Source of the DNA: Anaerolineales bacterium UBA2317
GTDB lineage: Bacteria; Chloroflexota; Anaerolineae; Anaerolineales; Villigracilaceae
Reading direction: 5' to 3'
Assembly (NCBI GenBank): GCA_002345215.1
Contig: DDVH01000052.1
Coordinates: 1-64,000, forward strand
DNA length: 64,000 nt
The translations under genes were made by a program, and so were the position numbers. The notes below the pieces were generated by a model that searched no databases, was not told the DNA's origin, and saw nothing but the letters and a program-made list of their open reading frames with translations. Position 1 is the first letter of the stretch; the number at the start of each line of letters is the position of its first letter. This document shows positions 16,734 through 25,003 of this stretch, in pieces.

Positions 16734-17819
16734 ATGGACACAAAATCTCTCCTCAAACTTCTTGTTGAAACTGAATCCCCATCACATGATAAAGATGCGG
16801 TTAATAAAGTTGCTTCCACTGTTATAGAAGAAGCGAAAAAACTTGGTGCACATGTTGAGGTGATAGAAAATGTTGAAACGGGCAATCATGTTATATCTAA
16901 ATGGGGAAGCGGAAAGAATCAAATTTTATTTTTGTGTCATTTAGATACAGTCTTTTCATTAAATACAATCCATAAAATGCCATATCGTGAAGCGGATGGA
17001 AAAATTTTTGGTCCTGGCACGTTAGATATGAAATCAGGTATCGTCATTGCATTAGGTGCAATTGAAGATGCGATTAAAAATGGAATGGCTCGTTCGGTCA
17101 CTTTGTTGTGTACATCCGATGAAGAAATTGGCAGTGAAACATCACGACATTTAATTGAAAAGCTTGCTAAAGAATCTGAATTGGTGTTGGTGATGGAATC
17201 GGCTTTGGTAGATGGCTCTTTGAAAACTTGGCGCAAAGGTGTTGGCGAATTTTGGGTGAAGACGAAAGGCATTGCTTCTCACGCAGGTGGTGACCATGAA
17301 AAGGGTCGCAATGCGATTGAAGAAATGGCGCATCAAATTCTCAAGATTCAAAAGTTAACTGATTATTCAAAACAAACCACTTTAAATGTTGGCGTGATTA
17401 ATGGCGGAACGGTTTCAAATGTTGTGCCTGATGAATGTACGATTCAAGTAGATGTGCGTGTGATGCAACCCGGCGAATGGGAACGACTCGAATCTGAAAT
17501 GAAAAAGTTAAAACCAGTTTTAGATGGAACATCGCTTCAGATTACGGGCGGATTGAATCGTCCGCCGATGCCATTTGATTCAATTATGGAAAATACATTT
17601 GCAAAAGCAAAAGCGATTGCCAAAGAAATTGGTATTGAATTAAAAGCAGGCGGGTCAGGCGGCGGTTCAGATGGAAACTTTGTTGCACCGCTTGGTATCC
17701 CTGTGATAGATGGAATGGGTGCAGTGGGTGAAGGGTATCACTCAGAACGTGAATTTATTTTTGAGAATTGTTTGGAAGAACGAGTTAAGTTAATTTCGGA
17801 GTTGTTGAGAAAGTGGTAA
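16734..17819 (+). CDS. M20 family metallopeptidase (carboxypeptidase G2-like)
   Basis: 361 residues with the two-zinc M20 active site: LFLCHLDTVF with the first His and Asp, GPGTLDMKSG, catalytic Glu in CTSDEEIGSETS, HAGGDHEKGRNAIEE from the dimerisation lid, and GGGSDGNF near the C-terminus. Members remove C-terminal Glu or cut dipeptides and acylated amino acids; the carboxypeptidase G2/glutamate carboxypeptidase subgroup fits best. No signal peptide, so cytosolic. The last 7 nt overlap the next gene. Confidence 0.92.
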   Translation: MDTKSLLKLLVETESPSHDKDAVNKVASTVIEEAKKLGAHVEVIENVETGNHVISKWGSGKNQILFLCHLDTVFSLNTIHKMPYREADGKIFGPGTLDMKSGIVIALGAIEDAIKNGMARSVTLLCTSDEEIGSETSRHLIEKLAKESELVLVMESALVDGSLKTWRKGVGEFWVKTKGIASHAGGDHEKGRNAIEEMAHQILKIQKLTDYSKQTTLNVGVINGGTVSNVVPDECTIQVDVRVMQPGEWERLESEMKKLKPVLDGTSLQITGGLNRPPMPFDSIMENTFAKAKAIAKEIGIELKAGGSGGGSDGNFVAPLGIPVIDGMGAVGEGYHSEREFIFENCLEERVKLISELLRKW

Positions 17820-18475
17820 TTAAAGAAAGAAGAAAGAGGAAAGATTTTTGGAAAGTAGAAAGTGGAAAGTGGTATCTCTTTCTTCTTTCCTCTTTCCTTA
17901 TCTCTTGCTCAACACCACAACCAACAACACCGAATCAAGTCATTACTATCAACTATTCCCCATTCACTGAAAACCAAATGAATGAAGTCTACGCTTGTGC
18001 AAATGACTTGTCTATTATTTTGAAAATTTCAGAAGAACCTGACATCCGTTTTCAACTTGGTGAGCCTGAAATTTTATTGGGGAATGCGTATCAGATTGGC
18101 GAAGAGGAGATTGTGGTTGTAGTAAATCAACAAAGCGAGTTGGGAACGCTTTCATTAAATGAAGTGCAAAATCTTTTTGCAAGCGGAGAAAATGTTTGGG
18201 TGTATGCTGAAGGTGAGGAAATGCAGAGGTCGTTTGACCAATTCGTAATGTCAGGAAGAAGCGTTTCTTCATCTGCAGAAGTGGTGCCGAATCCCAAAAT
18301 CATGATTCAGGTTTTGGAAGAAAATCCAAATGCAGTTGGGTTTATTCCAGAAAGTTTGCTGACGCAAAATTTGAAAGAAATTTATTCGGTTGGCAATTTT
18401 CCCGTTTTGGCAATTCCTGAGGTAGAGCCACAAGGGGCTGTGAAAAGTTTGATTGGTTGTTTGCAAGATTCTTAA
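17813..18475 (+). CDS. PstS-like substrate-binding lipoprotein
   Basis: 220 residues starting at GTG inside the end of the M20 gene. The signal peptide has a basic n-region (KERRKRKDFWK), a hydrophobic core (YLFLLSSFLISC) and lipid-bearing Cys32. The mature part resembles one lobe of PstS-type phosphate-binding proteins: LSLNEVQNLFASGENVWVY, then a QxxFDQFVM segment and GFIPESLL. It is shorter than full PstS. The n-region and core are encoded by the two purine/pyrimidine arms of an intergenic repeat (17822-17900), described separately. The ligand is unknown; it precedes the ABC/kinase block and may be its extracellular sensor. Confidence 0.75.
   Translation: MVIKERRKRKDFWKVESGKWYLFLLSSFLISCSTPQPTTPNQVITINYSPFTENQMNEVYACANDLSIILKISEEPDIRFQLGEPEILLGNAYQIGEEEIVVVVNQQSELGTLSLNEVQNLFASGENVWVYAEGEEMQRSFDQFVMSGRSVSSSAEVVPNPKIMIQVLEENPNAVGFIPESLLTQNLKEIYSVGNFPVLAIPEVEPQGAVKSLIGCLQDS
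17822..17900. repeat. Purine/pyrimidine palindromic repeat inside a lipoprotein gene
   Basis: GAAAGAAGAAAGAGGAAAG faces CTTTCTTCTTTCCTCTTTCC, giving an imperfect, register-flexible inverted repeat with an inner GAAAGTGGAAAGTGG. Related sequence is intergenic at 51141-51189, 52454-52472 and 62154-62183. Here it is read through as codons 4-29 of the lipoprotein. Confidence 0.7.
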
Positions 18476-18545
18476 CCACAAAGGGTCACGAAGGTACACA
18501 AAGATTTTAAGGTTTTTCTTTGTGACCCTTTGTCTCCTTTGTGGT
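18475..18545. repeat. CACAAAG variant of the CACAGAG repeat
   Basis: ACCACAAAGGGTCACGAAGG pairs with CCTTTGTCTCCTTTGTGGT, with an inner CACAAAG / CTTTGTG. It lies between the lipoprotein gene and the ABC block and may reduce read-through; there is no T-run. Confidence 0.75.
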
Positions 18546-18577
18546 GAATTTTTGAAAGTAAGTTGTAAATAAGTCCT

Positions 18578-18607
18578 TTGCGCCAAAATGCACAAAAGGG
18601 GTAAAAT
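18578..18607 (+). promoter_or_regulatory. Probable promoter of the ABC/kinase block
   Basis: TTGCGC (18578-18583), 18-nt spacer, TAAAAT (18602-18607), then 8 nt to the ATG of the first ATPase. The expected transcript would be leaderless or carry one to three leader bases. No ribosome binding site is visible, which agrees. Confidence 0.55.
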
Positions 18608-18615
18608 CGTTTTGT

Positions 18616-19344
18616 ATGTCAACACCAATTCTTGAATTGAAAAATGTTAACAAAACTTATTCCACAGCGGCGGGGGATTTTGTCGCATTAAAAAATATCA
18701 ACCTCAAAGTGCAAGCGGGTGAGTTTTTAGGCGTGGTCGGAAAATCTGGCGCGGGAAAATCTACATTACTAAACATGATAAACGGCGTCGATACTTTATC
18801 AAGCGGCGATGTGTTTGTAAAAAATATTTCAGTGCACGATATGAGCGAAGATCAACGCGCACATTGGCGTGGAAAAACAATGGGCGTGGTCTATCAATCA
18901 TTTCAATTACTGCCGATGTTAACTTTAATTGAAAATATAACTTTGCCAATCGACTTAGCGGAAAATTTCAAACCACGCGAATCAAAAGAACGTGCTATGG
19001 AATTATTGCGCATGGTTGAACTTGAAGAACACGCCAATAAACTTCCCGCATTTATTTCGGGTGGTCAGCAACAACGTGTTGCCATTGCACGTGCCTTAGC
19101 AAACGACCCTGAAATTTTAGTTGCCGATGAGCCCACAGGAAGTTTAGATTCTGTTACGGCTGATATTATTTTTGATTTATTTTCCAAACTTGTTTATGAA
19201 AAAAATAAAACTATCATCATGGTTACACATGATATGAGTTTGACTGGAAAATTTTCGCGCAGTTTAACCATGCAAGATGGTGAATTGATTGAAGCGGAAC
19301 TTGAACCTGCTTTTGATAAAACCATGATGCGGAGGCGTAAATGA
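18616..19344 (+). CDS. ABC transporter ATPase (LolD/MacB type)
   Basis: 242 residues, a full nucleotide-binding domain of the family that drives FtsX-type permeases. Walker A GKSGAGKST near residue 43, Q-loop YQSFQLLP, signature ISGGQQQRVAIARAL, Walker B ILVADEPTGSLDS and the switch His in MVTHD are all intact. It is the first gene of a same-strand block running to 28730; its stop overlaps the start of the second ATPase (ATGA). The FtsX-type permease at 25003 is the only permease in the block and its likely partner. Confidence 0.93.
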   Translation: MSTPILELKNVNKTYSTAAGDFVALKNINLKVQAGEFLGVVGKSGAGKSTLLNMINGVDTLSSGDVFVKNISVHDMSEDQRAHWRGKTMGVVYQSFQLLPMLTLIENITLPIDLAENFKPRESKERAMELLRMVELEEHANKLPAFISGGQQQRVAIARALANDPEILVADEPTGSLDSVTADIIFDLFSKLVYEKNKTIIMVTHDMSLTGKFSRSLTMQDGELIEAELEPAFDKTMMRRRK

Positions 19345-20504
19345 TTCAAAGCGCGCCTCACACTTCAGTGATACTTGATTCTGCTTCCTCAACAGATTCT
19401 ATGATTGAACTTCGTTCGCTGGTCAAACGCTTCTCCAACGCGGCTGGGGAATTTACTGTATTAAAAGGAATAGACCTGACTATCAATCGCGGAGAATTTG
19501 TTTCTATCGTTGGTAAATCTGGTAGTGGAAAATCTACATTATTGAACATGATTACCGGCATTGACCATCCCACTGAAGGGCAAGTCATCGTCAATGGCAC
19601 AGATATTTATGATGGAGTCAATGAAAGCACACGCTCGAAATGGCGCGGAAAAAACTTAGGCATTGTCTTTCAATTTTTTCAATTACTTCCTATGCTCACA
19701 TTACTTGAAAACGTCATGCTCCCAATGGATTATGTGAACATGTACGATTTTGATGAACGTCCGCAACGGGCGATGGAATTATTGAAATTAGTTGGTTTGG
19801 AAAAATTTGCAAATAAATTACCAGTTTTAGTTTCTACAGGTCAACAACAATTAGCGGCGATTGCGCGTGCTATGGCATGTGATCCTCCATTGTTAATCGC
19901 TGATGAACCGACGGGAAATTTAGATACAAAATCAGCCGATACGATTATCGGATTATTTGAGCATTTTGTTTCACAAGGCAAAACGATTGTGATGGTGACA
20001 CATGACCCATCCTTAACTTCTCGTACACATCGCAATATCATCATTTCTGATGGCGAATTGATTAATGAAACAATTTCACGCTCACTGCCACAATTGAGAC
20101 ATCGTCACATGCTAGAGTTTACGAAACTTGCTCAAAATAAAATGTATCAACCACATGAGACCATACTCTCGCGTGATGAACATGTAGATTACTTCTTTAT
20201 GATTCGCTACGGCGAAGTGGAGGTGGTGTTACAAGATAAAAAGAAAGAAACTGTCATTTCTAAATTAGGTAAAGATGAATTTTTTGGCGAGATGGAATTA
20301 TTGCGCGGCGGTAAAGCGATTGCAAACGTGCGTGCAGGCAGTAAACCTGTGGAATTGGTTTTGCTTCCCCGAGCAGACTTTACCCGTGTGATGAACGAGT
20401 CTCCCATCACGGCAGAAGCGGTTAGTAAAATTGTTCAAAGAAGACTCGAAGCGCAAAAAATGATTGACCCAAGACAATCATCAATCAAAAATCGTAAATC
20501 GTAA
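19341..20504 (+). CDS. ABC transporter ATPase fused to a cyclic-nucleotide-binding domain
   Basis: 387 residues. Residues ~20-245 form a second LolD-like ATPase: GKSGSGKST, FQFFQLLP, LLIADEPTGNLD and MVTHD. The signature motif deviates, VSTGQQQLAAIARA in place of LSGGQQQRVAIARA. Residues ~256-375 form a cNMP-binding (CRP-like) beta-roll: DYFFMIRYGEVEVVL, then a phosphate-binding-cassette-like FFGEMELLRGGKAIANVRA and a closing helix ending in QRRLEAQK. No DNA-binding domain follows. With the first ATPase it may form an asymmetric pair gated by a nucleotide or other small ligand. Whether it binds cAMP cannot be told: the Arg of the cassette is replaced by GKAIANV. Confidence 0.9.
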   Translation: MIQSAPHTSVILDSASSTDSMIELRSLVKRFSNAAGEFTVLKGIDLTINRGEFVSIVGKSGSGKSTLLNMITGIDHPTEGQVIVNGTDIYDGVNESTRSKWRGKNLGIVFQFFQLLPMLTLLENVMLPMDYVNMYDFDERPQRAMELLKLVGLEKFANKLPVLVSTGQQQLAAIARAMACDPPLLIADEPTGNLDTKSADTIIGLFEHFVSQGKTIVMVTHDPSLTSRTHRNIIISDGELINETISRSLPQLRHRHMLEFTKLAQNKMYQPHETILSRDEHVDYFFMIRYGEVEVVLQDKKKETVISKLGKDEFFGEMELLRGGKAIANVRAGSKPVELVLLPRADFTRVMNESPITAEAVSKIVQRRLEAQKMIDPRQSSIKNRKS

Positions 20505-20510
20505 ATTGAA

Positions 20511-22403
20511 ATGTCTAATATCCGCAAACTCCCGCAAGTTTTATATATAGAAGACAGCGACGAATCTCGTTCGTTGGTGCGGCGTTTGTTGGCTGAAAAA
20601 TATATCGTCTTAGAAGCATCGAATCCGTTAGATGGTTTGCAACTTGCAGAAGAGACACAACCGAATTTAATTTTGCTCGACCATAATCTCCCACACATGA
20701 CCGGTAGTGAAGCCGCGACACGTTTGAAACAAATGTTGCCAAACACACCGATTGTAATTGTCTCGGCGGATACTTCGCCTGGTGCAAGAGAACGTGCGCT
20801 TGCGGCTGGCGCGGTTGGTTTTATTTCTAAACCAATTGATGATGATTTTGAAACATTGGTTACAGATTATTTGAATGGCAAAGTTGAAAAATTGGCTCAT
20901 GCCGAAAAATATTTGCAAGCCTATCAACAAGAATTGGTGGAACGGCTCGAAGGCAATATTCGCCAATTAACCAGTGCGCTTGAAAAAAATAAACATTTGC
21001 TTTCACAAAATGAAAGAATGTTTAGCATGTTAGACCGTCGTCATAAATTGTTACAAACTGCGGCGCGCGTCGGGCAAATGGTCACGTCAATTTTGGATTT
21101 GAATGATTTGCTCAAGCATACCGTCAATATTATTTGTAGTGAATTTAATTTTTATTACTCGGGAATCTTTTTGTTATCTGATGATAGACAATTTGCAGAA
21201 CTTCGTGCAGGCTATGCACTGGCTGGGCGAAAAATGTTAGAAGCCAAATATCGTCTGCCAGTCGATGAACAATCTATGATTGGCAAATCTATTTTGACTC
21301 AGATTCCGCAAATTGCTTCGGATGCTGAACATGAGCAATCACGCTTCAAGAATCCGTTTTTGCCTGATACAAAATCTGAAATGGCTCTTCCCCTTATAGT
21401 GGATTCGGTTCCGCTTGGTGCATTGACAGTGCAGAGTAATCAAATCAATGCCTTTTCAGAAGATGATATTACGTCTTTGCAGGCTATGTCAGAACAGGTA
21501 GCGATTGCGATTAATAATGCGCAATTGATGAAGAAACTTGAATCTGCAAACTCAGAATTATTGCGCACGAAAACATACGAAGCGATTGCAACTGCTACAG
21601 GTGAAGCCATTCATTGGGTGGGTAACAAAGCCGCACCGATTCCCGGTAGTATCAACCGTGTAAGAGAAGATATTAAATATTTATTGGCTTTGTTTGCCAG
21701 CATGGATGAATCAGGCTTGGAAAATGAATCACTGAAAGAAGCGGTTCGCAACGTCAGAGAAGAGGCGCAAAATCAAGGCTTGGATTTGAAATCTATCTTG
21801 GAAGAAATGTCTGAATTGAAATCAAATCGTTTGCAGGCTTTGCTTAGTGTTGAATCGTTGATGGAGGATTTAACAATTGCGGAAAATAGTGCCAATACAA
21901 TTTTAGAAATCAAAGAAGGTTTGATTGGACCCGCACGCCAACGCAGTGATGCAAGTATTTCGTTAGAAATGATGATTACAACTACGGTTGAAAATATGGG
22001 CTTGCCTGATGGTGCAGTGGAAATGGGTTGGGAAAAAGATTTGCCATTGGTGCATGGTGATGTACGCCAATTGGAACAAGTGTTTAATAATTTAATAAAG
22101 AACGCTTGGGAAGCGTTAACGAATGCAAATGTGACGAATCCGAAAATTACCATTGCGGGTTGTCGTGATAATGACCCATATTATGTTTTGGTGATTGTGA
22201 AAGATAATGGACCTGGCATTCCAAAAGAAATTCAAGAAAAAATTTGGGTTTCATTTTTTACGACAAAAGGCGGCAAAGGTGGAACAGGTTTGGGGCTTTC
22301 GGCTGTGATGCAAATTGTGAATCAACATGGCGGAAAGATTTGGTTAGAAAGTGAAAATGGTAACGGTGCAACTTTTTATGTGAGGTTGCCGATTGAAAGG
22401 TAG
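20511..22403 (+). CDS. Soluble histidine kinase: receiver-GAF-kinase
   Basis: 630 residues, no membrane helices. Residues 8-125 are a response-regulator receiver with phospho-acceptor Asp57 (LILLDHNLP). A coiled coil precedes a GAF domain (about 185-340, ending in LQAMSEQVAIAINNAQL). His368 in ATGEAIHWVGNKAAPI occupies the place of the phospho-acceptor but does not match the usual HE-L-RTP box. The ATPase domain is clear: VFNNLIKNAWEAL, VIVKDNGPGIP, GGKGGTGLGLSAV. It starts 6 nt after the ATPase/cNMP gene. Its TAG stop is supplied by the palindrome at 22400-22461. Confidence 0.9.
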   Translation: MSNIRKLPQVLYIEDSDESRSLVRRLLAEKYIVLEASNPLDGLQLAEETQPNLILLDHNLPHMTGSEAATRLKQMLPNTPIVIVSADTSPGARERALAAGAVGFISKPIDDDFETLVTDYLNGKVEKLAHAEKYLQAYQQELVERLEGNIRQLTSALEKNKHLLSQNERMFSMLDRRHKLLQTAARVGQMVTSILDLNDLLKHTVNIICSEFNFYYSGIFLLSDDRQFAELRAGYALAGRKMLEAKYRLPVDEQSMIGKSILTQIPQIASDAEHEQSRFKNPFLPDTKSEMALPLIVDSVPLGALTVQSNQINAFSEDDITSLQAMSEQVAIAINNAQLMKKLESANSELLRTKTYEAIATATGEAIHWVGNKAAPIPGSINRVREDIKYLLALFASMDESGLENESLKEAVRNVREEAQNQGLDLKSILEEMSELKSNRLQALLSVESLMEDLTIAENSANTILEIKEGLIGPARQRSDASISLEMMITTTVENMGLPDGAVEMGWEKDLPLVHGDVRQLEQVFNNLIKNAWEALTNANVTNPKITIAGCRDNDPYYVLVIVKDNGPGIPKEIQEKIWVSFFTTKGGKGGTGLGLSAVMQIVNQHGGKIWLESENGNGATFYVRLPIER

Positions 22404-22461
22404 GGGCGACCCTCTCAAAGAAATTAAGTTAACTTCATTAAACCTGACGGGTCGCCCTTAC
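22400..22461. repeat. GTAGGGGCG-family palindromic repeat supplying a stop codon
   Basis: GTAGGGGCGACCC pairs with GGGTCGCCCTTAC around a 35-nt centre containing AAGTTAACTT. The TAG at 22401-22403, the stop codon of the receiver-GAF kinase, is the TAG within the repeat arm. Confidence 0.8.
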
Positions 22462-22483
22462 GGTTTGATATATAGGAGAAATT

Positions 22484-22867
22484 ATGATAACAGTTTTATT
22501 AGTAGATGACGAAAAATTAATTCAACGCAGTTTAGAAAAAACTTTATTGCGAGCAGGCTTTGATGTATTCACTGCTTCCGATTGCACAACAGGCAAAGAA
22601 GTTTTTTCACGCAATGCCAACTCGATTGATATTGCCGTTTTGGATTTGAACATGCCAGGCTTTGATGGCAACCCCAAAAATGATGCAGGTTTTGATTTGC
22701 TAGATGAATTGAAAAAACAAAAATCAAATTTACCTGTGATTATTTTGACGGCATACGATGAAGTCAGCAAAGCCAAAGATGCTGTTTCAAAAGGTGCCAA
22801 TGCTTTCTTTGTTAAAGGAAGAGAGCAAGGCTTGGTGGAATTGGTGCAGAAGATTCTTGGAAAGTAG
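22484..22867 (+). CDS. Single-domain response regulator
   Basis: 127 residues of a CheY-like receiver: acidic pair DD at 8-9, phospho-acceptor Asp54 in AVLDLNMP, Thr in ILTAYDE, and Lys in FVKG. A Gly/Asn-rich insert (PGFDGNPKNDAG) follows the phospho-acceptor loop. It has no output domain, so it should act as a phosphorelay shuttle or bind a protein target, plausibly between the two kinases that flank it. AGGAG precedes the ATG. Confidence 0.93.
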   Translation: MITVLLVDDEKLIQRSLEKTLLRAGFDVFTASDCTTGKEVFSRNANSIDIAVLDLNMPGFDGNPKNDAGFDLLDELKKQKSNLPVIILTAYDEVSKAKDAVSKGANAFFVKGREQGLVELVQKILGK

Positions 22868-22891
22868 TAATTGGTAATTAGTAAATTAAAT

Positions 22892-22923
22892 CCCTTTGTG
22901 TACCTTTGTGGCACTTTGTGGTA
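22892..22923. repeat. Half-site of the CACAAAG repeat
   Basis: CCTTTGTGTACCTTTGTGGC and ACTTTGTGGT correspond to one arm of the repeat at 18475-18545; the partner arm is missing. It sits 22 nt upstream of the GAF-GAF kinase gene. Confidence 0.5.
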
Positions 22924-22945
22924 AAAAAACGAAAGTGAGGAAAAA

Positions 22946-25003
22946 ATGTCATCTTCAATTGAAAGACATGCAAAACTATTAAAAGCCGCGGCGAGTGCGG
23001 CACGTAGCATCACAACAATTCTTGATTCGTATGAATTGTTCCAACGCACTGTAGATATTATCTGCGATGAATTTGGTTTTTATTATGCAGGCGTATTTTT
23101 AGTCGAGGGCGATTACGCAATTCTCAAAGCAGGTCGAGGCGAAGCAGGTCGTGCCATGTTGCGAGAGGGTCATAAACTTGCCATCGGTGGCAACTCTATG
23201 ATTGGTGCAAGCATCGCCAATAAAAAAGGTCGCATCGCATTGGATGTCGGTGCAGAAGCTGTCTTTTTTGAAAATCCGCATTTGCCAAAAACTCGTTCTG
23301 AGATGGCGCTTCCGTTAATCATCAATGATGAAGCGATTGGTGCACTCACAGTTCAGTCTACTGAAGAAGCCGCGTTCCATGAAGAAGATATTGATGCATT
23401 ACAAACCATGGCTGATCAATTAGCCGTTGCGATTCAAAATGCAAAATTACATAGATTAGAAGAACGCCGTTCAAGATTATTGAAAGCCGCCAATCGGGTT
23501 GGAAAAGAAACCGCCTCGCTTCTTGACCTTGATACATTACTGCCACAAACCGTCAACATTATCTGCGAAGCATACGGATTGTATTACGCAGGCGTGTTCC
23601 TGATTGAAAATGATTATGCTGTTTTACGTGCAGGCTATGGAAAAGCAGGTAAAGCCATGCTGGCTGAAGGTCATAAGTTATTAATCGGCGGCGACTCGAT
23701 GATTGGTCAATCTATTTCATTGGGTGAAGCGCGCATCGCGCTGGATGTTGGTGAAGAAAGAAAGCATTTCAAAAATCCGCACTTGCCACATACTCGCTCC
23801 GAAATGGCATTGCCGATTATTTATGGAAATAAACCTTTAGGCGCAGTCACCATTCAAAGTTCGGAAGAAAATGCGTTTAGCGAAGATGACATTACGACAT
23901 TAATCACAATGGCAGAACATCTAGCCGTTGCGATCAACAACGCGTATTTACTTGAAGAACTTAAAGAAGCACACAACGAAATTTTACGAAACAAAGTATT
24001 TGAAGCACTCACAACTGCCTCCACCGAAGCGATTCATTGGATTGGAAATAAAACTTTACCAATTTCATTGACGATCGCGCGATTAAAAGAAGAAATTGCC
24101 GAAGGCAAAGTGGATACAGAATCTTTGAAAGAAGATTTAGATATGATTGCCGAAAGCGCGGCACAGATTATCCAAGTTAAAGAGCAATTGATTGGGGCTG
24201 TGCGTGAAATGAAACCACGTTCTATTTTATTGGCAGATGTTTTACAAACTGCCGTATATCAACGTGGCATTGATGAAAACACCTTGAAAGTTCAAATTGA
24301 CCCAGCCGCGGCGTATGTAATTGCAGATAGCACACAACTCACTCGTGCTGTTGGAAATATTTTGCAAAACGCGGTTGAGGCTGGAGCAAAATCTATCAAA
24401 ATCACATCACGTCTCACTGAAGAAAGAGGTGTACTCGAAATTGATGTCGAGGATGATGGCGCAGGCATGAGTGATGAAACGATGCGAAAAGCATGGTCAC
24501 CATTTTTCAGCACACGCGGAGTCTCACATCATGGTTTAGGTTTGCCTGCTACCATGCATGTCGTTTCGCAATCACAAGGGCGGATTGCGTTGGTCAGTGA
24601 AGAAGGCAAAGGCACAACGGTTGCGATGTTTATGCCAAAAGGTTTTGCAGTAGATGGAAGTGTTGAATCTGAGTCGGTCAAAAATATTTTGTTGATTGAT
24701 GATAATGATGATTGGGCAAATCTTTTGTCTCGTTTACTGAAAAATACAAAAATTAAATTAACACAAACGGCTGATTTGAAAAAGATTCCATCTGCCGATA
24801 TTATTTTTGTAGATGAAAACATCGCTTCTGTTTCTTTGAAAGAAGTATTATCTGCACTTGCAAAAGCAGATGTGTTATTGAAGACAGTTGTTTTAACTTC
24901 TGCGATTAATCCTGAGCGTGTGACGCAATATCTGCGTGATGGCGTGAAAGATGTAAGTGTTAAACCGTATTCGGCGAATGAAGTAAGTGAGTTATTAAAG
25001 TAA
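22946..25003 (+). CDS. Soluble histidine kinase: GAF-GAF-kinase-receiver
   Basis: 685 residues, no membrane helices. Two similar GAF domains (about 20-165 and 185-335) share phrases such as CDEFGFYYAGVFLVE / CEAYGLYYAGVFLIE and KTRSEMALPLI / HTRSEMALPII, so they arose by internal duplication. His364 in ASTEAIHWIGNKTLPI matches His368 of the kinase at 20511. The ATPase domain has AVGNILQNAVEAGA, VEDDGAGMS and HHGLGLPATM. A C-terminal receiver (about 572-685) has IDDNDD and IIFVDENI. AGGAAA precedes the ATG; the stop codon overlaps the permease start by one base, tying signalling and transport translation together. Confidence 0.9.
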   Translation: MSSSIERHAKLLKAAASAARSITTILDSYELFQRTVDIICDEFGFYYAGVFLVEGDYAILKAGRGEAGRAMLREGHKLAIGGNSMIGASIANKKGRIALDVGAEAVFFENPHLPKTRSEMALPLIINDEAIGALTVQSTEEAAFHEEDIDALQTMADQLAVAIQNAKLHRLEERRSRLLKAANRVGKETASLLDLDTLLPQTVNIICEAYGLYYAGVFLIENDYAVLRAGYGKAGKAMLAEGHKLLIGGDSMIGQSISLGEARIALDVGEERKHFKNPHLPHTRSEMALPIIYGNKPLGAVTIQSSEENAFSEDDITTLITMAEHLAVAINNAYLLEELKEAHNEILRNKVFEALTTASTEAIHWIGNKTLPISLTIARLKEEIAEGKVDTESLKEDLDMIAESAAQIIQVKEQLIGAVREMKPRSILLADVLQTAVYQRGIDENTLKVQIDPAAAYVIADSTQLTRAVGNILQNAVEAGAKSIKITSRLTEERGVLEIDVEDDGAGMSDETMRKAWSPFFSTRGVSHHGLGLPATMHVVSQSQGRIALVSEEGKGTTVAMFMPKGFAVDGSVESESVKNILLIDDNDDWANLLSRLLKNTKIKLTQTADLKKIPSADIIFVDENIASVSLKEVLSALAKADVLLKTVVLTSAINPERVTQYLRDGVKDVSVKPYSANEVSELLK

